64,000 nt of DNA from Caloranaerobacter sp. TR13 (GTDB lineage Bacteria; Bacillota; Clostridia; Tissierellales; Thermohalobacteraceae). The notes under the pieces were generated by a model, which worked only from the letters and a program-made list of their open reading frames with translations, ran no database searches and was not told the origin of the DNA. Below, piece by piece: positions 46,533 to 55,071 of this stretch (the stretch's first letter is position 1; each line of letters starts with the position of its first letter). A program made the translations under genes and the position numbers. The DNA is taken from the NCBI RefSeq assembly GCF_001316435.1, contig NZ_JXLL01000002.1, forward strand, positions 1 to 64,000. Direction: 5' to 3'.

Positions 46533-47138
46533 ATGGAGTTTGTAATAAACAATAATATTTCTTATGATATCATGAAATGCTTGGTTGCATCACTAGAAGC
46601 TAAAGATATTTATACTGGTGGACATTCAAGTAGAGTTGCATCGATGATTTTTGATCTTTGTAAAAAATTAAATTTACCTTCATATCAAATTAGTATAATT
46701 TATATAGCAGCTCAACTGCATGATATCGGGAAGATAGGTATTCCTGATTACATATTAAATAAGAAAGATTCTTTGACAAAAGATGAATGGGATAAGATAA
46801 AATCTCATCCAGAAATAGGGTATTCAATATTAATAAGGTCAAATAAATTGAAAAATATAGCTAAATTAGTGCTACATCATCATGAAAGATGGGATGGAAA
46901 AGGGTATCCACATGGGTTGAAAGAGGAAGAGATTCCGTTAGGTTCTAGAATAATAGCTATTTGTGATACAATTGATGCTATGACATCTAATAGGCCATAT
47001 AGAGATAGGTTTACATTTAAGGAATGCTATGATGAGATTATTAGGAATAGAGGTATTCAATTTGATCCATTTTTAGTTGATAGTATAGGTGATTTGTGGA
47101 CTAAATGGGAAAAATATTTAATGGAAAATATTATGTGA
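46533..47138 (+). CDS. HD-GYP domain c-di-GMP phosphodiesterase, single domain
   Basis: This 201-residue cytoplasmic protein is almost only an HD-GYP domain. It shows GGHSSRVASMI, the HD pair in LHDIGKIGIPDYIL (about 66-79), HHHERWDGKGYPHGLKEEEIPLGSRI with the GYP motif intact, and CDTIDAMTSNRPYR. It should hydrolyse c-di-GMP to pGpG or GMP. ATG 46533 follows AGGGGGG. An open frame extends upstream through the terminator and is not real. Expression is governed by the c-di-GMP riboswitch in its leader. Confidence 0.93.
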   Translation: MEFVINNNISYDIMKCLVASLEAKDIYTGGHSSRVASMIFDLCKKLNLPSYQISIIYIAAQLHDIGKIGIPDYILNKKDSLTKDEWDKIKSHPEIGYSILIRSNKLKNIAKLVLHHHERWDGKGYPHGLKEEEIPLGSRIIAICDTIDAMTSNRPYRDRFTFKECYDEIIRNRGIQFDPFLVDSIGDLWTKWEKYLMENIM

Positions 47139-47246
47139 TATAAAAATAAAAGTTTCTTCTTATTCCTGTTTTTTATCAAAATTAATATTCTATTTCTAAT
47201 TATCACGAATATAGATAGTACAGATATTAATAAAGAGGTGTTTTAA

Positions 47247-47753
47247 ATGGATGATAGACAATTAAAAAAGCTAGTGCTTTATTATTCTCTGGAAGGAAAC
47301 ACAGAATTTATAGCTGAAAATATTGCAGATAAGATTAATGCAGATATTTTAAAATTAAAGCCTGAGAAAGAAATTAGTACTCATGGGTTTATGAGATATT
47401 TTTGGGGTGGTAAACAGGTCGTTTTCAAAGAAAAGCCTAAATTATTTCCTTTTGATAAAAATCCTGATGATTATGACGTAATTTTTATAGGCACACCTGT
47501 ATGGGCTGGCACTTATGCTCCAGCTTTTAATACATTTTTCGATACCATCAAGCTAAAAGATAAGTATATAGCGTTATTCTGCTGTTATAGTGGCAAAAGC
47601 TCAAGTACTTTTGAAAATATGAGAAAAAAATTAGAGGGTAACCAGATACTAGGGGAAATAGGTTTTAAAGACCCATTAAAATATGATAAAGAACAGAATG
47701 CAAATAAAGTGAGACAATGGGCTGAAAATATAATTTCAAAGATTAAAAAATGA
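47247..47753 (+). CDS. Flavodoxin family protein
   Basis: This 168-residue FMN-binding flavodoxin-like protein has the phosphate loop LYYSLEGNTEFIAENIA (the T/S-rich loop variant SLEGNT), then DVIFIGTPVWAGTYAPAFNTFF for the isoalloxazine loop and FCCYSGKSSSTF. It carries low-potential electrons or acts as a small oxidoreductase. It starts at ATG after GAGGTG. It is a single gene, convergent with pepT. Confidence 0.88.
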   Translation: MDDRQLKKLVLYYSLEGNTEFIAENIADKINADILKLKPEKEISTHGFMRYFWGGKQVVFKEKPKLFPFDKNPDDYDVIFIGTPVWAGTYAPAFNTFFDTIKLKDKYIALFCCYSGKSSSTFENMRKKLEGNQILGEIGFKDPLKYDKEQNANKVRQWAENIISKIKK

Positions 47754-47755
47754 GC

Positions 47756-47787
47756 CGAAGGACTACTGTTCTTCGACTATTATTTTT
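47756..47787 (+). terminator. Terminator after the flavodoxin gene
   Basis: CGAAGGA (47756-47762) pairs with TTCTTCG (47769-47775, one G-T pair), followed by a T-rich tract that overlaps the pepT stop codon. Confidence 0.65.
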
Positions 47788-49006
47788 TTGCATATATTTC
47801 TACAATTTTTAAAATAACTTCAACTGCCTTTTCCATTGCAAATGTTGGTATATATTCATATCTTCCATGGAAGTTATGCCCTCCAGTGAAGATGTTAGGA
47901 GTAGGAAGCCCCATAAATGATAATCTTGCTCCGTCTGTACCGCCTCTGATAGGTACAACTACAGGAGTGACATTTGCAGCTTTCATTGCTTCAATTGCAG
48001 TATCTACAACATGTTTTACCTCTTCAATTTTTTCTTTCATGTTATAATACTGGTCTTTTATTTCTATTTTAACAGTACTATTACCGTATTTATCATTTAA
48101 TTTATTGGCAATTTCCTCTACTAATTCTTTTCTTTTTTCAAAATTATTTCTATCAAAATCTCTGATTATGTAATAAAGTTCAGTTTTTTCAACGCTTCCT
48201 TTTATTGAAATTAAATGATAGAAACCTTCATATCCTTGGGTATGTGCAGGGGTTTCAGTTTCAGGAAGCATATTTATAAATTCATTTGCAATAAGCATTG
48301 AGTTTTTCATTTTATTTTTAGCACTACCAGGATGTATGTTTATACCGTTTATATATATTCTTGCACTTGCCGCATTGAAATTTTCGTATTCAAGCTCGCC
48401 TATTGCACCACCATCTATTGTGTAAGCAAAGTCAGCATTAAATTTTTCTACATCAAAATGATCTGCACCTCTACCTACTTCTTCGTCAGGAGTAAAAGCA
48501 ATACGAATAGTACCATGTGGTATTTCAGGGTGATTTATTAAGTATTCCATTGCAGTAATTATTTCTGCAATTCCAGCTTTATCATCTGCTCCAAGAAGTG
48601 TATTACCATCGGTAGTTATGATGTCTTTACCTATGTAATCTCTTAATTCAGGATAATCGTTAGGAGATAAAATTATATTTTTTTCTTTGTCAAGGACAAT
48701 ATCTTTGCCATCATAATTTTTTACTATTTGAGGGTTAACATTTTTTCCAGGCATTTCTGGACTTGTATCCATATGAGCGATAAAACCTATAGTAGGTATG
48801 TTACCTTCTACATTAGCAGGAAGTGTAGCCATTACATAACCATTTTCATCTACAGAAACATTTTTTAAGCCTATTTCTTCTAATTCCTTAGCAAGTTCTT
48901 TAGCAAGAACCATTTGACCATCTGTAGTTGGAATAGTAGTAGATTCCTCGTTAGATCTTGTGTCGTACTTTACATATTTTAAAAATCTTTCTACAACTTT
49001 TGACAT
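47780..49006 (-). CDS. pepT: Peptidase T, tripeptide aminopeptidase
   Basis: This 408-residue M20B metallopeptidase removes the N-terminal residue of tripeptides in the cytoplasm. Di-zinc ligands and catalytic residues are visible: [11 protein letters not shown] (His, Asp), [12 protein letters not shown] (bridging Asp), [10 protein letters not shown] (catalytic Glu and ligand Glu), and a C-terminal GGHNFHG His. The length is standard. The ATG has AAGGAGG. It can use peptides brought in by the ABC system at 5.8-11.3 kb, though the genes are not linked. Confidence 0.95.
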   Translation of the reverse strand: MSKVVERFLKYVKYDTRSNEESTTIPTTDGQMVLAKELAKELEEIGLKNVSVDENGYVMATLPANVEGNIPTIGFIAHMDTSPEMPGKNVNPQIVKNYDGKDIVLDKEKNIILSPNDYPELRDYIGKDIITTDGNTLLGADDKAGIAEIITAMEYLINHPEIPHGTIRIAFTPDEEVGRGADHFDVEKFNADFAYTIDGGAIGELEYENFNAASARIYINGINIHPGSAKNKMKNSMLIANEFINMLPETETPAHTQGYEGFYHLISIKGSVEKTELYYIIRDFDRNNFEKRKELVEEIANKLNDKYGNSTVKIEIKDQYYNMKEKIEEVKHVVDTAIEAMKAANVTPVVVPIRGGTDGARLSFMGLPTPNIFTGGHNFHGRYEYIPTFAMEKAVEVILKIVEIYAKK

Positions 49007-49192
49007 ATTAAACCTCCTTTACAAAATTTCAGTTATTCTTAACTTTGTCGATAATCTACATATATATATCTTATCATATTATGAGCATATTACTCTAAAT
49101 TTTTAAATTTTAAAACAGTTTTTTTAGCTTCTTCCAATATGATTTTTGAAACAAACTTAAGATTATACTTCTAAAAATTTATGTTTGGTGAT

Positions 49193-49217
49193 ATAATATA
49201 ATGCGAACATATGTTCT
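49193..49217 (+). promoter_or_regulatory. LexA (SOS) box and -10 element of dinB
   Basis: CGAACATATGTTCT (49204-49217) matches the Gram-positive LexA/DinR box CGAACRNRYGTTYG at 13 of 14 positions. TATAAT at 49193-49198 lies 5 nt before it. The box is 23 nt before the start codon, so bound LexA would block initiation. Confidence 0.9.
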
Positions 49218-49240
49218 ATAAAAAATAAGGAGGGATTAAA

Positions 49241-50503
49241 GTGCTGAATAAAAATTCCAAGATAATCATGCATATTGATGTCAATTCGGCATTTTTATCC
49301 TGGCAGGCAGCATATAATAAGCAGATTGGTATAGAGGTAGATTTAAGAGAAATACCGTCAGTAGTAGGAGGTAGACAGGAAACAAGACATGGTATAGTGT
49401 TGGCTAAGTCTATACCTGCAAAAAAGTTTGGAATAAAAACTGGCGAAAGTATAATGGAAGCAAGGAGTAAATGTAAGGATTTAGTTGTTGTACCACCTAA
49501 TTATGGGCTGTATATTAAGTGTCATAATGCGTTGATATCTTTACTTAAGGAATACTCTCCTAAAATTTCAGTATTTAGTATAGATGAGTGTTTTTTGGAT
49601 TTTACGGGTAAGGAAGAGCATTTTAGTGACCCTATAGATGCTGCACATGAAATAAAGGATAGAATATATAGAGAGCTTGGTTTTACAGTAAATATAGGGA
49701 TTTCAGTAAATAAGCTTTTGGCTAAACAGGCAAGTGAATTCCAAAAGCCTAATAAAGTACATACACTTTTTCCAAATGAGATAAAAGATAAGCTTTGGCC
49801 ACTGTCAGTTGAAGAACTGTTTATGGTAGGATTAAAGACTAAGATAAAACTTAATAAAATAGGGATATATACTATAGGGGATTTAGCAAATAGTGACTAT
49901 AATCTTATTTCATCGAAGTTTAAATCTCATGGAAGGTTGATATATAGGTATGCTTGGGGAATAGATTATTCAAACATAAAATATACCAATTATATACCTT
50001 TTAAAAGTGTAGGGAATGGAAGTACACTTCCTTTTGATGTAAATGATAGACAAACAGCTTATAAAATACTTTTGAGTTTAACAGAAACAACTACTAGAAG
50101 ACTTAGGCAAGCAAATATGCAGTGTAGTGTAGTATCTATTGGGCTAAAAACATCTGAATTTAGTTATTCAAGTCATCAGAGAAAGCTACTATCTCCTACA
50201 AATTCAACAAATGAAGTGTATGAAGTAACTAAAGTTTTATTTGATGAATTATGGGATGGTTCATATATAAGATATTTTAATGTAAGATTGTCAGATCTTA
50301 TTTCGAATGATATGACTCAGCTTACGATATTTGATAGAAATGACAGACAAAAACTTGAAAAACTAGATAGGGCAGTAGATTTTATAAGAGATAAATATGG
50401 AGACAAGGCAGTAATGAGAGCAACATTTTTACATAGTGGTCTTAAATCTATGTTGGGCGGTTTTGGAGCAGAGGAATATCCAGTTATGATGAGTATGCTT
50501 TGA
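49241..50503 (+). CDS. dinB: Y-family DNA polymerase IV, DinB-like
   Basis: This 420-residue translesion polymerase has IMHIDVNSAFLSWQAA (catalytic Asp), FSIDECFLDFTG with the catalytic Asp-Glu, helix-hairpin-helix around SVEELFMVGLKTKIKLNKIGIYTIGDLA, and a C-terminal little-finger region. It starts at GTG 49241 after AAGGAGGG. A near-perfect LexA box sits at its promoter, so it is SOS-induced. A small gene follows 41 nt later and is probably co-transcribed. Confidence 0.93.
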   Translation: MLNKNSKIIMHIDVNSAFLSWQAAYNKQIGIEVDLREIPSVVGGRQETRHGIVLAKSIPAKKFGIKTGESIMEARSKCKDLVVVPPNYGLYIKCHNALISLLKEYSPKISVFSIDECFLDFTGKEEHFSDPIDAAHEIKDRIYRELGFTVNIGISVNKLLAKQASEFQKPNKVHTLFPNEIKDKLWPLSVEELFMVGLKTKIKLNKIGIYTIGDLANSDYNLISSKFKSHGRLIYRYAWGIDYSNIKYTNYIPFKSVGNGSTLPFDVNDRQTAYKILLSLTETTTRRLRQANMQCSVVSIGLKTSEFSYSSHQRKLLSPTNSTNEVYEVTKVLFDELWDGSYIRYFNVRLSDLISNDMTQLTIFDRNDRQKLEKLDRAVDFIRDKYGDKAVMRATFLHSGLKSMLGGFGAEEYPVMMSML

Positions 50504-50544
50504 TTGTTTGTACGGTATTTCAAATTAAAATGGAGGGATATTTT

Positions 50545-50787
50545 ATGAAGGTATTAAATCATCCTATAGATATGATTGCTATATTTGAATCGGATACTGG
50601 GAAAATAACTCCGTTTAAATTCAGATATAAGGATATTTCTGTTAAGGTGCAAAAAATATTAAAGACATATGAAGAAAAGATAGCAGGGAATAGGAGAATA
50701 GTTTTTATTTGCATGCATAATGAAAAAGACATATACGAAATCAAATATGAAGTAGATACATTTAAATGGTTTTTGTTTAAGAAATAG
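50545..50787 (+). CDS. Small conserved-looking protein downstream of dinB
   Basis: This 80-residue protein begins MKVLNHPIDMIAIFESDTGKITPFKFRY and appears to form mixed alpha/beta. I know of no function. It starts at ATG 50545 after TGGAGGG. The frame is open back into dinB, but the upstream part lacks a start with a ribosome site. Position suggests it belongs to the SOS unit with dinB, as small partners of Y-family polymerases often do in Firmicutes. That link is inference. Confidence 0.75.
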   Translation: MKVLNHPIDMIAIFESDTGKITPFKFRYKDISVKVQKILKTYEEKIAGNRRIVFICMHNEKDIYEIKYEVDTFKWFLFKK

Positions 50788-50872
50788 ATTTGCCTTGAAT
50801 TTCCTGTGAATTTTTTAAAATATATTGGTATAATGTAAATAGATGTAAATGAGTAAGAGATGGGAGGGTTTT

Positions 50873-52591
50873 ATGCTAAAAAAAGGATTAATATTTGTAT
50901 CTGTGGTTACTATTATGACAGTTTTATCTGTATTAGGATTATTATACTTTAAGTCATATGAGCCTCAGAATATTGCTAAGGCCTATCTTGAAAATGAAGC
51001 TAATATTGTGATAGAAGATATAGCGCTTAAATCAGAAGTATATTCTGTGATAGAAGGCGATAGAATATATATTCCTGTTGAGATTATAAAAGGGTATTTA
51101 AATTCAGATGTTGTTTTAGATGAAGATGACAATAGGTTATATTTACAAATTAAGAACCCTGTATTTAAGCTTGAGACAAAAAAGTTAGATAATATGATTA
51201 AAAATGGTATAAATTTAAATTTTCTTACAGTTGATATACAAGGTAAACAGTATTTAAATATTCGAGGGCTTGAGAAAATATTTGATATAAATGTAAATTA
51301 TATTGAAGACACTAATACTTTAATAATAGACAGACTTAAAGATGCTATTAAAGTTGGAAAGATTAAGTCTAATACCTATCTTAGACCTAAAAAATCTTCC
51401 TTCAGTTTTGTAATGGACAAGCTTCAGGAAGGTGAAGAAGTAATAGTTTTTGAAGAAAATGAAAAATGGATTAAAGTAAGAACACAAAAAGGCTATGTAG
51501 GATATGTTCTAAAGAAGATAATTGATATCAAAGCAGAAAATGTAAGGCTAGATAGAAAAATTAATAATATTAGACAAAATGTAATGATAGATGGAAAAAT
51601 AAATTTGGTTTGGGACTATGTATATAAATATTCTAAAGATTTATCAAAAGAAAATAAGATAGAAGGACTAGATATAATATCTCCAACTTGGTTTTCGATT
51701 GATTCAAATGGGTATATAATAAACAACGGAGATTATAGTTATGTTAACCAAGCACATAAAAAAGGATATAAAGTATGGGCCCTTATAGATAATCAATTTA
51801 ATAGGGATTTGACAAAACAATTTTTAAAAAGTAGACAAGCTCAAGAGAATTTAATAAAACAGTTAGTTGTATATTCAAGCATATATGATCTAGATGGAAT
51901 AAATATAGATTTTGAAAATGTATATTATGAAGATAAAGACAGATTGACGGAGTTTGTAAAAAAACTTACTGAGACTTTGAAGCAGCAGAACATAATAGTT
52001 TCTATGGATATGACAGTACCTTCAACAAATCCGAATTGGTCTAAGTTTTATGATAGAGAAAAATTAAGTAAAATATTAGATTACTGTATAGTTATGACCT
52101 ATGATGAACATTGGGCGACAAGTCCAAAAAGTGGTTCTGTAGCTTCAATAGGATGGGTAATAAATGGAATACAAAATAGTCTTAAATATATACCAGAAAA
52201 GAAGCTAATAATGGGATTACCTTTTTATACAAGGCAATGGGAAGAGTATAAAGATAATAAAGGAAGGCTTAGAGTTAAATCAAAGGTATTAACTATGGAA
52301 GAGGTAGAAAAGATAATAAAAGAGAACAATTTAGAAGTAATTTGGCTTAAAGAAGAAGGACAGCATTATACTGAGTACTTCAGAGAAGGCAAAAAATATA
52401 GAATATGGATAGAAGATGATAAATCTATAGAGCTTAAAGCCAAATTGGTTTACAGATATAATTTGGCAGGTGTTGCAAGCTGGAGAAAGGGGTTTGAAAA
52501 AGAAAGTATTTGGACAGTTTTAAATGATATTATAAAAGTGAATAATAAAGATATTGGAAATTCTGTTATTAGTTTTAATGGGTTGAATTAA
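50873..52591 (+). CDS. Membrane-anchored GH18-family glycoside hydrolase with copper-amine-oxidase-N-like and SH3 domains
   Basis: This protein of about 572 residues has an N-terminal membrane anchor (about 5-25) and a copper amine oxidase N-terminal-like domain (about 55-160; DRIYIPVEIIKGYLNSD...LIIDRL). A bacterial SH3 domain follows (about 163-210; KSNTYLRPKKSS...GYVGYVLKK), then a GH18 barrel from about 235. The GH18 motif DGINIDFEN (D-x-x-D-x-E type) and MTYDEHW are present. This is the layout of spore or wall YaaH/YdhD-like peptidoglycan hydrolases. ATG 50873 follows GGGAGGG. Confidence 0.88.
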   Translation: MLKKGLIFVSVVTIMTVLSVLGLLYFKSYEPQNIAKAYLENEANIVIEDIALKSEVYSVIEGDRIYIPVEIIKGYLNSDVVLDEDDNRLYLQIKNPVFKLETKKLDNMIKNGINLNFLTVDIQGKQYLNIRGLEKIFDINVNYIEDTNTLIIDRLKDAIKVGKIKSNTYLRPKKSSFSFVMDKLQEGEEVIVFEENEKWIKVRTQKGYVGYVLKKIIDIKAENVRLDRKINNIRQNVMIDGKINLVWDYVYKYSKDLSKENKIEGLDIISPTWFSIDSNGYIINNGDYSYVNQAHKKGYKVWALIDNQFNRDLTKQFLKSRQAQENLIKQLVVYSSIYDLDGINIDFENVYYEDKDRLTEFVKKLTETLKQQNIIVSMDMTVPSTNPNWSKFYDREKLSKILDYCIVMTYDEHWATSPKSGSVASIGWVINGIQNSLKYIPEKKLIMGLPFYTRQWEEYKDNKGRLRVKSKVLTMEEVEKIIKENNLEVIWLKEEGQHYTEYFREGKKYRIWIEDDKSIELKAKLVYRYNLAGVASWRKGFEKESIWTVLNDIIKVNNKDIGNSVISFNGLN

Positions 52592-52671
52592 AAGGATATA
52601 AATGATATTATTATATAAGTTGTGTGTATTTTTCCACAATTTAGGCAAAAAATGTTAGAAGGGGAATTTAT

Positions 52672-52839
52672 ATGGCGTATAAATTAAATGGAGAAAATTT
52701 AAAAAAAATAATTGAAAATAAACGCCAAGAACTTAATGAGCTTTTATCTAAAGAAAATGTAGACAAAGAAAAGGTTTTAAAATTAAGTATGCAATTAGAT
52801 GAATTGATATACGAATATTATTGTATTAATAAAGCATAA
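52672..52839 (+). CDS. Spo0E-like aspartyl-phosphate phosphatase, 55 residues
   Basis: This short ORF starts at ATG after AGAAGGGG. It has two predicted helices: IIENKRQELNELL and LKLSMQLDELIYEYY. The second carries the Spo0E-family signature SxxLD (S-M-Q-L-D). These proteins dephosphorylate Spo0A~P and hold back sporulation. The length fits the family (50-90 residues). A good hairpin terminator follows. It lies between a spore-type GH18 gene and the activase operon. Confidence 0.8.
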   Translation: MAYKLNGENLKKIIENKRQELNELLSKENVDKEKVLKLSMQLDELIYEYYCINKA

Positions 52840-52847
52840 GATAGATT

Positions 52848-52889
52848 AAATATGTTTCTGCTTTTAGTGGAAACATATTTTCTTTTTTT
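52848..52889 (+). terminator. Terminator after the Spo0E-like gene
   Basis: AAATATGTTTC (52848-52858) pairs with GAAACATATTT (52870-52880), followed by TCTTTTTTTG. Confidence 0.85.
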
Positions 52890-52964
52890 GATATAATATT
52901 TTAAGATATGCCGTATAGTGGTATTAGGAAATAATTTAGCTACTTCAGATTGGGGGGAAGGCAA

Positions 52965-54005
52965 TTGAAAATTGGAATTCCAAAAGCACTTTTGTATTAT
53001 TACTATGGACCTTTTTGGAAGACTTTTTTTGAAGAGCTTGAAATGGAAGTGGTAGTTTCAGAGGACACGAACAAGAAACTTATAAATGAGGGTATAAAGG
53101 CATCTGTCCCTGAAATATGTGTTCCTATAAAAATCTTTATAGGGCATTGTATTGATTTAATAAAAAAGGATGTAGATTATATATTTGTACCACGGATGAT
53201 TTCTATATATAAAGGAGAGGTATTTTGTCCTAAGTTTATGGGACTCCCAGATATGCTTATACATGGAGTAGAAGGAATGGAAGACAAAGTACTTACTTGT
53301 CATATAGAATCGAAAAGTGATGATATATCAGATTATAGAAATTATATCGACATTGCTGAAAAACTTGCTTTACCGCATGATAAATTAAAGAAAGCGTGCA
53401 GAGTTGCATCAGAGAAATGGTATAGATTTAGAGAGTATAATAAAAAAGGATACCATGTTTTAGAAGCTATTGACATGGTTAATAATAGTGTTAAAATAGA
53501 AAGCACAAAAAGATCTGATAGTGATGTGAAATTAGGTATATTAGGGTATGTATATAACATGTATGATAGCTTTGTTAATATGAATGTAATAGACAAGCTA
53601 AAAAGTTTAAATGTTGATTTTATAACTTTTGATATGATAGATGAAAGTGAATTAAGAAAATATATCGATGATATGGATAAGGCATTATTTTGGACATTCA
53701 GCAATAAACTTTTAGGGGCGGGATATAAATTTTTTAGAGAGAATGAAGTAGATGGTATAATACATATTACAGCATTTGGTTGTGGCCCTGATTCATTTTT
53801 AGGAAAACTCTTTGAAATAGAGTCAGATGATACAAAACTACCTTTTATGACTATAAGGGTAGATGAGCATACAGGTGAAAATCATCTACAAACTAGAATA
53901 GAAGCTTTTGTAGACATGATAAGAAGAAAAAAAGCAAAAGTAATGCAATGGGGGGATAAGATTGAAGGTAGCATTTCCTTATATGGGGACAGTAGTTGTT
54001 TATAA
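52965..54005 (+). CDS. Acyl-CoA dehydratase activase-related protein (DUF2229-like), component 1
   Basis: This protein of about 346 residues resembles the DUF2229/HgdB-like part of large CoA-enzyme activases. It has KIGIPKALLYYYYGPFWKTFFEELEMEVVVSEDTNKK, Cys in VPEICVPIKIFIGH and EVFCPKFMGLPDML, and FGCGPDSFLGK. It ends RVDEHTGENHLQTRIEAFVDMI, which mirrors the end of component 2, so the two are paralogous. TTG 52965 follows GGGGGGAAGG. It overlaps component 2 by 44 nt. Its enzymatic role is not known. Confidence 0.8.
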   Translation: MKIGIPKALLYYYYGPFWKTFFEELEMEVVVSEDTNKKLINEGIKASVPEICVPIKIFIGHCIDLIKKDVDYIFVPRMISIYKGEVFCPKFMGLPDMLIHGVEGMEDKVLTCHIESKSDDISDYRNYIDIAEKLALPHDKLKKACRVASEKWYRFREYNKKGYHVLEAIDMVNNSVKIESTKRSDSDVKLGILGYVYNMYDSFVNMNVIDKLKSLNVDFITFDMIDESELRKYIDDMDKALFWTFSNKLLGAGYKFFRENEVDGIIHITAFGCGPDSFLGKLFEIESDDTKLPFMTIRVDEHTGENHLQTRIEAFVDMIRRKKAKVMQWGDKIEGSISLYGDSSCL

Positions 54006-55056
54006 AAAGCTTTTAGAGCTTCTAGGGCATGAAGTTGTAGTTCCTCCAAGACCATCTCAAAAAACGATAGATTTAGGTGTTAAATATAGTCCTGAATTTG
54101 CTTGCTTTCCATTTAAGGTTATAATAGGGAGTTATATAGAAGCTTGTGAAATGGGAGTAGATACTATTGTAACAAGTGGTGGACATGGTCCGTGCAGAGC
54201 TGGTTTCTATGGGGAAATACATAAAAGAATTTTACATAAAATGGGCTATGATGTAGATGTAATTATATTCGATGCAATAAATAGAGACAAAGATAGATTT
54301 ATAGAAAATGTAAAGAAAGTTAAAGGCAAAAATTCATGGCTTAAATTAGCCAAGGCAATAAGATTTACTTATGATTTACTGAAGCAAATAGACGTTTTTG
54401 ATAAGGAAATACATAGAATAAAACCGTACGAAGAAGTACCTGGTTCTGCATACAGGGCTTGGCAGGAAATACAAAAAGAATTTGATTCAGCATATGATAA
54501 GAAACAATTGAAAAAGGCTGTTGATAGAAGTAAGGAAATAATAAATTCTATTCGTTTAAAGAAAGTTGATGAAAGAGAGAAAATTAGGATTGGAATAGTA
54601 GGAGAAATCTATGTTGTTATGGAGCCATCGATAAATATGGAAATAGAAAAGGTTCTAGGAGAATTAGGATGTGAAGTAGAGAGATCTCAATACCTGTCAG
54701 AATGGGTTGATTTTAATCTTATGCCTAGCTTTTTAAAGAAAACACATGAAGAAGAAGTATTGAAAAAAGGTGAAAAATATATAGAGATAATTATAGGTGG
54801 TCATGCAAAGCAAACAGTTGGTTTTATTGTTGATTTTAAGGATAGAGGATTTGATGGAGTAATTCATTTAATGCCTTTTGCTTGCTTACCTGAGCTTGTA
54901 TCTCAGAGTATAATACCTAAAATATCTAAAGAGCATGATATACCGGTGCTTACTTTATCTATAGACGAACAGACTGGTAAAGCAAATAATTTAACTAGAA
55001 TAGAAGCATTTATAGATTTAATAAGAAACAAAAAACTAGGTAAGTTTGTAGTTTAG
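53962..55056 (+). CDS. Acyl-CoA dehydratase activase-related protein, component 2
   Basis: This 364-residue paralogue of the preceding protein has KVAFPYMGTVVVYKKLLELLGHEVVVPPRPSQKT. Conserved Cys residues lie in PEFACFPFKVIIGSYIEA, TSGGHGPCRAGFYGE and MPFACLPELV. The tail is SIDEQTGKANNLTRIEAFIDLI. These Cys could bind a 4Fe-4S cluster, as in HgdB-type dehydratase subunits. TTG 53962 has GGGGG 6 nt upstream, inside the previous gene. It is followed 15 nt later by the ATPase gene. Confidence 0.8.
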   Translation: MKVAFPYMGTVVVYKKLLELLGHEVVVPPRPSQKTIDLGVKYSPEFACFPFKVIIGSYIEACEMGVDTIVTSGGHGPCRAGFYGEIHKRILHKMGYDVDVIIFDAINRDKDRFIENVKKVKGKNSWLKLAKAIRFTYDLLKQIDVFDKEIHRIKPYEEVPGSAYRAWQEIQKEFDSAYDKKQLKKAVDRSKEIINSIRLKKVDEREKIRIGIVGEIYVVMEPSINMEIEKVLGELGCEVERSQYLSEWVDFNLMPSFLKKTHEEEVLKKGEKYIEIIIGGHAKQTVGFIVDFKDRGFDGVIHLMPFACLPELVSQSIIPKISKEHDIPVLTLSIDEQTGKANNLTRIEAFIDLIRNKKLGKFVV

Positions 55057-55071
55057 AAGGGGGAAAACAAA

